A program made the translations under genes and the position numbers. The notes under the pieces were generated by a model. That model was not told where the DNA came from. It ran no database searches and saw nothing but the letters and a program-made list of their open reading frames with translations. A DNA stretch of 42,390 nucleotides from Clostridia bacterium (GTDB lineage: Bacteria > Bacillota > Clostridia > Clostridiales > Clostridiaceae): NCBI GenBank assembly GCA_009930125.1, contig RZYZ01000001.1, positions 1-42,390 of the forward strand. The letters are read 5' to 3'. This document shows, piece after piece, positions 7,087 through 14,276 of this stretch (the stretch's first letter is position 1; every line of letters starts with the position of its first letter).

Positions 7087-7623
7087 TTATTTTCTGTGAT
7101 TCAATACCTTCGGTCTATCCAGTATTTCTTTCCATATTATGCCCTTCTGCGCTTCAGAAAGACTGATCACCAGTGGTACTGACGAAGCGGTTCCGGATTC
7201 TTCTGAAACCCCGTCATCCAGCATTTCGAGCTTAAGCGCATCATTTTCATCTGCATACGCTTTCTCTCTGGCTTCTGATTCCATCCTTCTTGCCTTCTCG
7301 TAAGCTTCTACAGCTTCCTGCTCGGCTCGCTTCTTAGCTTCTTCCAGTTCCATCTTCGTTAATCGCTCCACATCCATGGTTTTGCGATCTTTAAGAACCT
7401 CTTCACCGGCCAGCATATTGAAAAGCGAAGTAAGACCATCCTGAAGGTTTTCAGGCTTTTTCATCTCGTTCATTCGTGTCTGAACCGTTGCAGAACGAGG
7501 ATTACTGGATAGATTCTTGTTGGGATAGTTGGTTGCTGCTGGTCTTTTTGTCTGGGGCTTTTTACTCTTTCTGGTTAAAGAAGAGATCACGCCGAAGATC
7601 ACCAGCATTACAATAAAATCCAT
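7087..7623 (-). CDS. Small membrane-anchored coiled-coil protein of the FloA operon
   Basis: The 178-residue product begins with a hydrophobic helix (MDFIVMLVIFGVISSL) followed by a basic, low-complexity linker. A strongly charged helical stretch at about residues 80-130 is rich in Glu, Lys and Ala, as in EEAKKRAEQEAVEAYEKA. The C-terminal 40 residues contain ISLSEAQKGIIWKEIL. I do not recognise a family. It is the last gene of the nfeD-nfeD-floA operon, 15 bases after floA, with its own AGGAGG site. Its design, one membrane anchor plus a cytoplasmic coiled coil, is compatible with a scaffold or partner of the flotillin assembly, but that is inference from position. Confidence 0.7.
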   Translation of the reverse strand: MDFIVMLVIFGVISSLTRKSKKPQTKRPAATNYPNKNLSSNPRSATVQTRMNEMKKPENLQDGLTSLFNMLAGEEVLKDRKTMDVERLTKMELEEAKKRAEQEAVEAYEKARRMESEAREKAYADENDALKLEMLDDGVSEESGTASSVPLVISLSEAQKGIIWKEILDRPKVLNHRK

Positions 7624-7638
7624 AGGAATCCTCCTATC

Positions 7639-8631
7639 TTAATCTTCCTTCTGCTGTGGAGTAGGCTGCTTTCCGCTCTGAGAAATGGATTCTCTCATGT
7701 TGGTGTCTGCCATCACGTTTTTCATGTTGTAATAGTCGAATGCACCGATATTTCCTTTTCTGAATGCTTCGGACAGTGCCTTTGGTACTTCAGCTTCAGC
7801 TTCAACAACCTTGGCACGCATGGCCTGTACTTCTGCTCGCATTTCCTGTTCCTGAGCAACCGCCATGGCACGTCTTTCTTCAGCTTTTGCCTGAGCAATC
7901 TTCTTATCTGCCTGAGCCTGATCTTCCTGAAGTTTAGCACCGATATTTCTACCGATGTCCACATCAGCGATATCTATGGACAGGATTTCGAATGCGGTAC
8001 CTGAATCCAGACCCTTCTTCAGAACTGTGGAAGAAATCGTATCCGGATTTTCAAGAACGGATTTGTGATCTTCTGCAGAACCGACTGTTGTTACAATACC
8101 TTCACCGACTCTGGCGATGATGGTTTCCTGTCCTGCACCACCGACCAGTCTGTCCAGGTTTGCACGTACAGTTACTCTTGCTTTTACTTTAACTTCAATA
8201 CCATTCTTAGCTACTGCAGCGATGAATGGAGTTTCTATCACAATGGGGTTAACGGACATTTTAACAGCTTCCAGAACGTCTCTACCAGCGAGGTCGATTG
8301 CTGCTGCTCTTTCGAACTGCAGTGGAATCTGAGCTCTTTCTGCAGCGATAAGGGCATTGACAACTCTGTCGACATTACCACCTGCAAGATAGTGCGCTTC
8401 AAGCTTATTTCCGTTCAGTTCCAGTCCTGCTTTGTCACCCTTGATCCAGGGATTGACGATTCTGCTTGGTACGACTCTTCTAAGTCTCATACCGATCAGA
8501 TTGAAGAATCCGACTTTAACACCTGCTGCTAGAGCGCTGATCCATAATCCTACTGGGATAATGGTGAAAAGTAGAATAAGTAGAACAATGATTATCACGA
8601 ATAGAATAAGTGATCCATAAATTTCTGGCAT
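7639..8631 (-). CDS. floA: Flotillin-like protein FloA (SPFH family)
   Basis: The 330-residue product matches bacterial FloA (YqfA) in length and order. A hydrophobic hairpin-type membrane segment (residues 6-45) comes first, then an SPFH/PHB core with RRVVPSRIVNPWIKG, GLELNGNKLEAHYLAGG, NVDRVVNALIAAERA and EVKVKARVTVRANL. A flotillin-type helix rich in Ala, Glu and Lys follows at about 235-290. FloA oligomerises at the inner face of the membrane and organises fluid microdomains in Firmicutes. It starts three bases after the short NfeD gene. NfeD and SPFH partners are commonly co-encoded, so this arrangement is expected; the double NfeD is not. Confidence 0.95.
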   Translation of the reverse strand: MPEIYGSLILFVIIIVLLILLFTIIPVGLWISALAAGVKVGFFNLIGMRLRRVVPSRIVNPWIKGDKAGLELNGNKLEAHYLAGGNVDRVVNALIAAERAQIPLQFERAAAIDLAGRDVLEAVKMSVNPIVIETPFIAAVAKNGIEVKVKARVTVRANLDRLVGGAGQETIIARVGEGIVTTVGSAEDHKSVLENPDTISSTVLKKGLDSGTAFEILSIDIADVDIGRNIGAKLQEDQAQADKKIAQAKAEERRAMAVAQEQEMRAEVQAMRAKVVEAEAEVPKALSEAFRKGNIGAFDYYNMKNVMADTNMRESISQSGKQPTPQQKED

Positions 8632-8634
8632 TTA

Positions 8635-8907
8635 CTACAACTCCTTTTGATTTTCTTTTACGATGACTCTCATACCTTCGACACTGGTGACAAGTATTTC
8701 AGTACCAGCTTCGATGAATTCCCCTAAAGTGACCACGTCCACTAATTCGCCATCGAAAATAGCGGTACCTGATGGTCTTAAGGTTGTTTTAGCAATTCCT
8801 GTTTTGCCGATGTACTCTTTTAATCCGGGTTTCGCGGCTGTGTAGCCGCGTTCCGGTGTCTCGCCCATGCTTAGTACCAATTTCTTGAAAAAGTTTTTAA
8901 TCGGCAC
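8635..8907 (-). CDS. Stand-alone NfeD C-terminal (OB-fold) domain protein
   Basis: The 90-residue product is only the soluble NfeD OB-fold domain, with no membrane span. It closely repeats the last about 85 residues of the upstream protein: both carry GIAKTTLRPSGTA, a VDVVT strand, FIEAGTEI or YIEEGTPI, and VEGMRVIVK. The GTG start overlaps the end of the upstream gene by 11 bases, and an AAAGGAGTT site precedes it. In known SPFH/NfeD pairs this domain contacts the SPFH protein. It probably arose by partial tandem duplication of the upstream gene and would give a soluble, non-proteolytic version of the FloA-binding module. Confidence 0.85.
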   Translation of the reverse strand: MPIKNFFKKLVLSMGETPERGYTAAKPGLKEYIGKTGIAKTTLRPSGTAIFDGELVDVVTLGEFIEAGTEILVTSVEGMRVIVKENQKEL

Positions 8908-10204
8908 CTACGTCAACTCCTTTAGTTTGTTTTACGATGACTCTCATTCCTTCAACGTTTGTGACTACGATTGGTGTGCCTTCTTCGATATATTCACCTG
9001 AAGTGACCACATCGACAAAAGCATCATCAAATTCAGCCGTTCCGGAAGGTCTGAGAGTGGTTTTGGCGATTCCTTGCATTCCTATGAGGGAAACAAGACC
9101 CTGCTTCGCTGCCACATAACCTTTTTCAGGAGTTTCCTCCATATCCAGCACAAGACGTTTAAAGACCTTTCTGCCTGGAGTGAACCGGAACACGATGAAG
9201 ATCAGGACCGCCGCGCCGATGATTGCAATGACCAGGGACTGTACCGCCGTTGAAGGATCCGGTGTCGATAGGAATATGCTACCGAATAGCGCTGCAAGTC
9301 CAAGAACACCTGCAATACCAAATCCCGGAATGATGAATACTTCTACCAGCAGTAATGCGAGTCCGATGATGAACAGCAGTGCTGCTTCCCATCCTGAAAT
9401 TCCTGCGAGGATACCTCCTCCAAAATACAGACCCAATGCGGCTATTCCTATACCGCCTGGTATTCCGAATCCTGGAGTGAACAGCTCAATGAGTATACCT
9501 GCAATACCAATCATCAATAGAATGGTACTCACTGCTGCGGTTGTCAGAAAATCCGTCACATAATTGATGGTGGTTTTTCCTGTAGACCCGATGATATTCA
9601 GATTCTTATCTGCTCTCAGATCGAGATCGCTACGATAAACGCCATCTGTCATCTCATATTTCAACGCTTCTTCCGCGGTCAGTGTCAGAAGTTTTCCCTC
9701 TTCCACCAGGCCTTCAATGACGATGGTATCATCCGCCATTGCTCTTGCAATGAGTGGGTCTCTTCCATTCTTTTCCGCCTGAGAAGCGAGTTCTGCTGAC
9801 CATACAGAAACTGTTTTTTCATCGGCTCTTTCACCACCAATCTGGGGTTCTGCTCCACCGATGGTTGAACCTGCAGTCATGTACATCTCACTTCCGCTGA
9901 GCGCCATGAGAGCACCTGCTGAAATCGCTCCGCCATCCACCAGAACAATGGTATCCATGGATGAAATGGTTTTGGACATTTCCAGTGCCGAGTCAACTCT
10001 TCCACCTAGTGTGTCCAGTATGAGATATACCGCATCCGCCTGATTTTCTTCAGCTTCCTGATAGGCATTCGCAAGCCAGCGGGACTGGCTGGGAGATACT
10101 TCACCGTTAAAGCGAATTTCCCATACATCCATAGCCATAACTGTGGTCAGAAACATGGAAAACATCAGAACAGTCATGATCATGGTTTTCAAGACTCGTT
10201 TCAT
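8897..10204 (-). CDS. Membrane-bound NfeD serine protease (ClpP-class)
   Basis: This 435-residue protein has a signal peptide (cleavage after about residue 24, TTVMA). A ClpP/crotonase-like protease domain follows at about 27-215 with AVYLILDTLGGRVDSALEM, the serine loop GGAISAGALMALSG, and TIGGAEPQIG. Four or five membrane helices (about 228-345, including GFGIPGGIGIAALG and IIPGFGIAGVLGL) come next, and a C-terminal NfeD OB-fold domain ends the protein. This is the long NfeD (NfeD1b) architecture, in which a Ser/Lys dyad cleaves hydrophobic membrane-protein tails such as stomatin. It is the first gene of the operon, so a translocated protease facing outside and the cytoplasmic OB domain would flank the FloA assembly. 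Confidence 0.9.
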   Translation of the reverse strand: MKRVLKTMIMTVLMFSMFLTTVMAMDVWEIRFNGEVSPSQSRWLANAYQEAEENQADAVYLILDTLGGRVDSALEMSKTISSMDTIVLVDGGAISAGALMALSGSEMYMTAGSTIGGAEPQIGGERADEKTVSVWSAELASQAEKNGRDPLIARAMADDTIVIEGLVEEGKLLTLTAEEALKYEMTDGVYRSDLDLRADKNLNIIGSTGKTTINYVTDFLTTAAVSTILLMIGIAGILIELFTPGFGIPGGIGIAALGLYFGGGILAGISGWEAALLFIIGLALLLVEVFIIPGFGIAGVLGLAALFGSIFLSTPDPSTAVQSLVIAIIGAAVLIFIVFRFTPGRKVFKRLVLDMEETPEKGYVAAKQGLVSLIGMQGIAKTTLRPSGTAEFDDAFVDVVTSGEYIEEGTPIVVTNVEGMRVIVKQTKGVDVGAD

Positions 10205-10445
10205 ACGACTCCCTCCTTTCAGAGATTAGACAGAAGGTCTTCACTAAACTGGTACTATTCTATACGGTTAGATTTGACCACATGTCTTAAATATATCATA
10301 TCACTAATGCACTGGTGTTTCTATCTTTTTTGGCGAATATGACAGTTAGTTGTACCTTTATTTCAGGGAGTTTAAGCGATTTCATCGCGGGAATTGTTAA
10401 AAGCATAACATAGCACTTATGTGTAACAAACGGGTTTCATTCCAA
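10205..10445. other. Leader region of the NfeD-FloA operon
   Basis: About 240 bases hold no gene. On the minus strand the best promoter candidate is an extended -10, TGA-TATGAT, around 10300-10310 without a good -35 box. An AAAGGAGGGAG ribosome site precedes the ATG at 10204. Nothing else is recognisable. Confidence 0.35.
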
Positions 10446-10473
10446 GAAAAAAAACCGGATATATATATCCGGT
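10446..10473 (-). terminator. Terminator of the esterase gene
   Basis: ACCGGATATA and TATATCCGGT form a perfect stem at 10454-10473, followed on the minus strand by a run of eight T. Confidence 0.9.
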
Positions 10474-10478
10474 CAGAT

Positions 10479-11081
10479 TCAGAACAACTGATGATACCAG
10501 GAAGAAGCATCCTGCACTTCTTCCTGAGTCAGTGAATGTCCTCTCTTGTAGGTGTGGAGGGATACATCTGCACCCAATTCTCTTAATGTCTTTTCCAGAG
10601 CAAGCGTATTGTCAAAGGGTACGATGGGATCATTTTCTCCAGCCCCTATGAAGATGCTGGTTTCCGTAAGCTTAACAGATGGTGTTTCCTTCAGTGGTAC
10701 CATGGGATGAAATAGAATGGATCTGGTGAAAACAGAACCGTAGAGATAATGGACCGCTGCGATGATATTGGCTCCGTTGGAGTAACCCAAACCTGCAAGT
10801 GCATTCAAGCTGAAACCGTACTCTTCTGCTGCGGTTTCCAGAAACTCTCTTATTTCCCGGGCTCTGTGTCTTATATCTTCTTCGTCGAAGACGCCCTCCT
10901 GGATTCTTCGGAAGAAGCGGTTCATGCCATTCTCATTCACATTTCCACGCAAGGATAGAATGTTTGCTTCAGAATCAATCATCTGTGCTAAGGGAATCAG
11001 ATCATTCTCATTCCCCCCTGTCCCGTGAAAAAGCACCAGAGTTCTCGTATTATCTGTACCTTTAATAAATCTATGCTTCAT
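10479..11081 (-). CDS. Carboxylesterase/phospholipase-type alpha/beta hydrolase (MhqD-like)
   Basis: The 200-residue product belongs to the small PF02230-type hydrolases. It has the oxyanion strand LVLFHGTGGNENDLIPL, the nucleophile elbow GLGYSNGAN (Ser), an aspartate in FIGAGENDPIVP, and the histidine in YKRGHSLTQEE near the C-terminus, giving a complete catalytic triad. Relatives in Firmicutes (MhqD/YodD) are cytoplasmic esterases induced by quinones or electrophiles; the substrate here is unknown. It is a single gene with its own promoter, a leader of about 110 bases with inverted repeats, and a terminator. The start is ATG after GAGAGGAG. Confidence 0.85.
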   Translation of the reverse strand: MKHRFIKGTDNTRTLVLFHGTGGNENDLIPLAQMIDSEANILSLRGNVNENGMNRFFRRIQEGVFDEEDIRHRAREIREFLETAAEEYGFSLNALAGLGYSNGANIIAAVHYLYGSVFTRSILFHPMVPLKETPSVKLTETSIFIGAGENDPIVPFDNTLALEKTLRELGADVSLHTYKRGHSLTQEEVQDASSWYHQLF

Positions 11082-11113
11082 GAAATCTCCTCTCTTCGAG
11101 ACGGTGTTGTGTG

Positions 11114-11185
11114 ATCAGCCCACTCGTAACAGTGCACATCAATGAATCCTGACGTAGGTTGATTCGCCCGATCTCATGTGCTGAC
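11114..11185 (-). promoter_or_regulatory. Structured leader of the esterase mRNA
   Basis: Between promoter and gene, GCACAT (11134-11139) can pair with ATGTGC (11176-11181). An outer TCAGC (11115-11119) can pair with GCTGA (11180-11184), sharing two bases with the first pairing. AATC (11145-11148) faces GATT (11161-11164). The pairings are partly exclusive, so the leader might switch between folds. It matches no riboswitch I know. Confidence 0.35.
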
Positions 11186-11206
11186 TTCTTGTCTCATTTT
11201 AGTTAG

Positions 11207-11235
11207 ATTCTATCTCATAAATCCAAAATGGTCAA
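11207..11235 (-). promoter_or_regulatory. Promoter of the esterase gene
   Basis: On the minus strand -35 TTGACC (11230-11235) and -10 TAGAAT (11207-11212) are 17 bases apart. The start of transcription is expected near 11200. Confidence 0.7.
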
Positions 11236-11279
11236 ATTAAATAGCGTAAAATCAGTAGTAGTAATTCATTGATTTCCAT

Positions 11280-11310
11280 AAAAAAAGAGATAATCTTTTC
11301 AGATTATCTC
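11280..11310 (-). terminator. Terminator overlapping the stop codon of the lipoprotein gene
   Basis: GAGATAATC and GATTATCTC (11287-11310) form a 9-bp perfect stem with a TGAAAA loop, followed on the minus strand by a T-run. The stop codon lies inside the stem. Confidence 0.85.
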
Positions 11311-12070
11311 ATAATTCCTTTCTATAAAGGATGATTCCAGACTCTGTACTCACAGCATAAACGAAGTCGAAGGTTTCCCCTTCTCCGACATCCAAAGTGA
11401 AGTAAAGATTGTAGACTTTCTTGTTGTTATAGACATCCACTTCATGCTTGATGATTTCCTTGGAAAGCTTAGATGCGAATTCCTCGGTACTTGCATTGGC
11501 TCTGAAGTAATTGATGATGATATCCTTTGCTTCATCTACAGAGATCTTGTCTACGGTACTCAGTACATCAGGATTTTCATACTTGAAGGAAATACTGATC
11601 AGTGTACCGTCACTGGCATACTGCATGTAGATGTTGTTTCCGGTGAAATATTCATCCTGTTTTTCACGGGATACGCTTTCATACTGCTTCATATTTTCAT
11701 GATAGGCTACAACGGTCTTGAACTTTTCCACGTCATAATCCAGACGTTTCAGGTTATCTTCCGCTTTCAGCTGGATTTCTTCTTTTGTAGCCAGATCAGG
11801 TGAAGTGTTGCTCGGAGTATTTCTCAGAAAAATGGTCATAAGGCGTCCTTCTGGGGTCACTTCATAATAGTATTTGGAATCTGTAAATTCTTTGATGGTC
11901 ATACCATCATAGGATTTCGTACGGACGAACTTTATATTTTCTTCTTTATCACTGGTATAGGTCAAGATTGGTGCCATCTGTGTCTTGATTTCTTCTTCGC
12001 TGGTACCGCAAGCAGTAAGGACCAGCATCCCTAAAACAAGCAGTATGCCAAGGATGATTTTTCTATGCAT
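11309..12070 (-). CDS. Lipoprotein of unknown function with PepSY/YpeB-like repeats
   Basis: I place the start at the ATG ending at 12070, directly after AAGGAGGATTCTC. This gives a 253-residue lipoprotein with a textbook signal (MHRKIILGILLVLGM, lipobox VLTAC). A longer frame upstream has no ribosome site. After the anchor the protein contains two alpha-beta units: about residues 80-160 with LATKEEIQLKAEDNLKRL, and about 180-250 with KISVDEAKDIIINYFRA and ending in TESGIILYRKEL. Both resemble the PepSY layout, a helix after a Ser/Thr-x-Glu/Asp-Ala motif followed by strands. PepSY-type lipoproteins often modulate secreted proteases, but no partner is visible here. A perfect palindrome lies about 75 bases upstream of the start. 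Confidence 0.6.
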   Translation of the reverse strand: MHRKIILGILLVLGMLVLTACGTSEEEIKTQMAPILTYTSDKEENIKFVRTKSYDGMTIKEFTDSKYYYEVTPEGRLMTIFLRNTPSNTSPDLATKEEIQLKAEDNLKRLDYDVEKFKTVVAYHENMKQYESVSREKQDEYFTGNNIYMQYASDGTLISISFKYENPDVLSTVDKISVDEAKDIIINYFRANASTEEFASKLSKEIIKHEVDVYNNKKVYNLYFTLDVGEGETFDFVYAVSTESGIILYRKEL

Positions 12071-12141
12071 GAGAATCCTCCTTCTTAATACCTTCAGATT
12101 ATATCTTATAATTATAAATGGAATATAAAGTTCCTGACTGA

Positions 12142-12165
12142 ATTTCTTAAATAGTTTTAAGAAAT
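12142..12165. repeat. Perfect 10-4-10 palindrome upstream of the lipoprotein gene
   Basis: ATTTCTTAAA (12142-12151) and TTTAAGAAAT (12156-12165) are exact reverse complements around TAGT. It lies upstream of two TATAAT candidates (minus strand, 12098-12103 and 12111-12116) that lack good -35 boxes. It is a candidate activator or repressor site. Confidence 0.5.
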
Positions 12166-12203
12166 CAGAAATATCAGCAGTACCAATCCATTCTATCATA
12201 TTC

Positions 12204-12243
12204 AAAAGACATTCTCGGATTCGATTTATCAGAGAATGTCTTT
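12204..12243 (-). terminator. Terminator of the small multidrug-export-type gene
   Basis: AAAGACATTCTC (12205-12216) pairs perfectly with GAGAATGTCTTT (12232-12243), with a short T-run on the minus strand. The next plus-direction neighbour is the lipoprotein promoter region. Confidence 0.8.
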
Positions 12244-12255
12244 CACCATGCTATT

Positions 12256-12723
12256 CTAGAAAATGGTCTTCGCTGCAAAGAATCCTGGAATCAGCAGACA
12301 GATGATGGTAATCACTGTCGCGGACAAAACGGCTCCGATGAAATTACATAACAGCGATTTCTTGAAGTCCAGCCCCAAGAAGGCAGCTACAGCACTTCCC
12401 GTCCAGATTCCTGTAGTGGGAAGCGGAATCGCCACAAAAAGAATCAAGCCGATTTCCTTTCGTTTTTCCAGTTTGTCCGAATTCTTGGCGATCTTGTGAT
12501 CGATGAGATCCACAATCCTTTTGAAAAAGGGTTTGGACGCCATGAATTTGTAGATCTGCTTGAAGAGAAGCAGGATGAATGGTGATGGCACGAGACTTCC
12601 GAACAGTGCCAGAAGAAAGATGGTGAATGGTTCCATCTCATATACAAAGCCTAGAGGGATTGCTCCTCTCTGCTCAATGATGGGGATCATACTCAGTATG
12701 AATACTTGCAGTTGTTGACTCAT
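12256..12723 (-). CDS. COG2426 / small multidrug export family membrane protein
   Basis: The 155-residue product has the family start with SMIPIIEQRGAIPLGFVYEM, an amphipathic re-entrant-like segment. Membrane helices TIFLLALFGSLVPSPFILLL, GLILFVAIPLPTTGIWTGSA and ATVITIICLLIPGFF follow. PF06695 proteins are annotated as putative small multidrug exporters, but their transport activity is poorly established. They resemble DedA-type proteins in having an IPLPTTG motif. The ATG follows AAGGAGTAACAC. It lies 59 bases after purB, separated by a weak hairpin, so partial cotranscription with purB is possible. Confidence 0.85.
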   Translation of the reverse strand: MSQQLQVFILSMIPIIEQRGAIPLGFVYEMEPFTIFLLALFGSLVPSPFILLLFKQIYKFMASKPFFKRIVDLIDHKIAKNSDKLEKRKEIGLILFVAIPLPTTGIWTGSAVAAFLGLDFKKSLLCNFIGAVLSATVITIICLLIPGFFAAKTIF

Positions 12724-12740
12724 GTGTTACTCCTTGAAGA

Positions 12741-12773
12741 CACGAGAGGTTCATGGCTTTTAAACCTCTCATG
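12741..12773 (-). terminator. Weak hairpin after purB
   Basis: CATGAGAGGTT and AACCTCTCGTG form an 11-bp stem with one wobble on the minus strand. No T-run follows (GTGTCTTC), so readthrough into the next gene is likely. Confidence 0.45.
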
Positions 12774-12782
12774 CTGTATTTT

Positions 12783-14213
12783 CTAGACTGTGATGTCTGA
12801 TTTTTGAAAGGCATCGCTTTCAAATAAGTGAATAAGCGGGTCAATTTCTTCCTTCATGAACTCTTCCACCTGCTGAGGAGCTCTGCCGATGTAATTTTCA
12901 GGGTTCAAAGTGGATTTCAGTTCCTCTTCGCTGAGTCCAAAACGCTCATCTCCGAGGATTCTGCTTATGAGATCGTTGTCGAGTCCTTCCAGTTTTACGC
13001 GCTTGGAAGCTTCCATGGAATGTTCTCTGATGAGTTCATGGAGTTCCTGTCTGTCTCCGCCTTTTCGGACCCCTTCCATGATGATGTTTTCCGTCGCCAT
13101 GAAAGGCAGTTCGCTTTCTAGATGCGCTGCGATCATTTTCTCGTAAACAACCATATTCTCGCTGATGTTGATGTAGAGGTTCAGAACGCCATCCAGAGCA
13201 AGAAATGCTTCTGCTACGGAGATTCTCTTGTTGGCGGAGTCATCCAGGGTTCTTTCAAACCACTGGGTGGAGGCGGTTATAGCCGGGTTCAGGGCATCTA
13301 CGATGATGTATCTGGACAATGCGCCCATTCTTTCGCTTCTCATGGGATTTCGTTTATAGGCCATGGCCGAGGAGCCGATCTGGCTCTTTTCAAAGGGTTC
13401 TTCGATCTCCTTCATGCTCTGAAGCAGTCTGAGATCATTGCTGAATTTATAAGCGCTCTGTGCGATTTCACTTAATGTATTCAGAATGAAGCTATCCAGT
13501 TTTCTGGGATAGGTCTGTCCGGTCACTTTGAAGGTTTTCGGGAAATTGAAATGCGCTGCAACCTTTTGGTCCAGCTCCTTCACTTTCATCTCATCTCCAT
13601 CAAAAAGACTCATGAAGCTGGCCTGGGTACCGGTAGTACCCTTGACGCCACGAAAACGCATGTTTTCGATGGTGTGATTGAGGTTTTCCAGGTCCAGTGC
13701 CAGGTCCTGCATCCATAGCGTTGCTCTTTTTCCCACCGTCGTGATCTGAGCAGGCTGATAATGGGTGTATCCCAGTGTAGGCACGTCCTTATATTGTAGC
13801 GCAAATACCTTAAGATTCTTTAAAACTTCTATGAGTTTTCTTCGTATCAGCTGAAGACCCTCTCGCATGATGATGAGGTCCGTGTTGTCTCCGACATAGC
13901 AGCTGGTCGCACCCAGATGGATGATTCCTTTTGCAGAGTCCGCCTGGAGTCCGTAGGCATAGACATGGCTCATGACGTCATGACGAACCACTTTTTCCCG
14001 TGCCTCGGCCTCTTCGTAGTTGATGTCATCCTTATAGAAGATCAGGTCATCAACCTGAGACTGGGTGATGGGAAGGCCCAGTTCCATTTCCGCTTTGGCC
14101 AGTGCGATCCATAATGCTCTCCAGGTTCTGAATTTCTTCTCGTCCGAAAAGATGTAACTCATCTCCTTTGAAGAATATCTTTTGTTTAAGGGGCTTTCGT
14201 AAGTATCTCTCAT
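12783..14213 (-). CDS. purB: Adenylosuccinate lyase
   Basis: The 476-residue enzyme splits adenylosuccinate to AMP and fumarate, and SAICAR to AICAR and fumarate, in purine synthesis. It has the fumarase/aspartase superfamily arrangement. The first histidine region is HVYAYGLQADSAKGIIHLGATSCYVGDN, the second is YTHYQPAQITTVGKRA, and the signature loop GSSAMAYKRNP carries the catalytic serine. The start at the ATG ending 14213 follows AGGAGGAAAAT; the frame extends 11 codons upstream without a ribosome site. Its length is typical of the longer clostridial PurB. It lies 63 bases downstream of the metallo-hydrolase gene, probably in one transcript, with no other pur gene nearby. Confidence 0.95.
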   Translation of the reverse strand: MRDTYESPLNKRYSSKEMSYIFSDEKKFRTWRALWIALAKAEMELGLPITQSQVDDLIFYKDDINYEEAEAREKVVRHDVMSHVYAYGLQADSAKGIIHLGATSCYVGDNTDLIIMREGLQLIRRKLIEVLKNLKVFALQYKDVPTLGYTHYQPAQITTVGKRATLWMQDLALDLENLNHTIENMRFRGVKGTTGTQASFMSLFDGDEMKVKELDQKVAAHFNFPKTFKVTGQTYPRKLDSFILNTLSEIAQSAYKFSNDLRLLQSMKEIEEPFEKSQIGSSAMAYKRNPMRSERMGALSRYIIVDALNPAITASTQWFERTLDDSANKRISVAEAFLALDGVLNLYINISENMVVYEKMIAAHLESELPFMATENIIMEGVRKGGDRQELHELIREHSMEASKRVKLEGLDNDLISRILGDERFGLSEEELKSTLNPENYIGRAPQQVEEFMKEEIDPLIHLFESDAFQKSDITV

Positions 14214-14276
14214 ATTTTCCTCCTGATCTGTCCTCTTCTGCTTCAAACTGTTTTCGACTTCATAATCTGATCTGCA

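Noticed and set aside
8065..9563. Long plus-strand frames opposite floA and nfeD, such as 155 and 127 codons
   Set aside because: They are mirror frames of well-supported minus-strand genes and have no ribosome sites.
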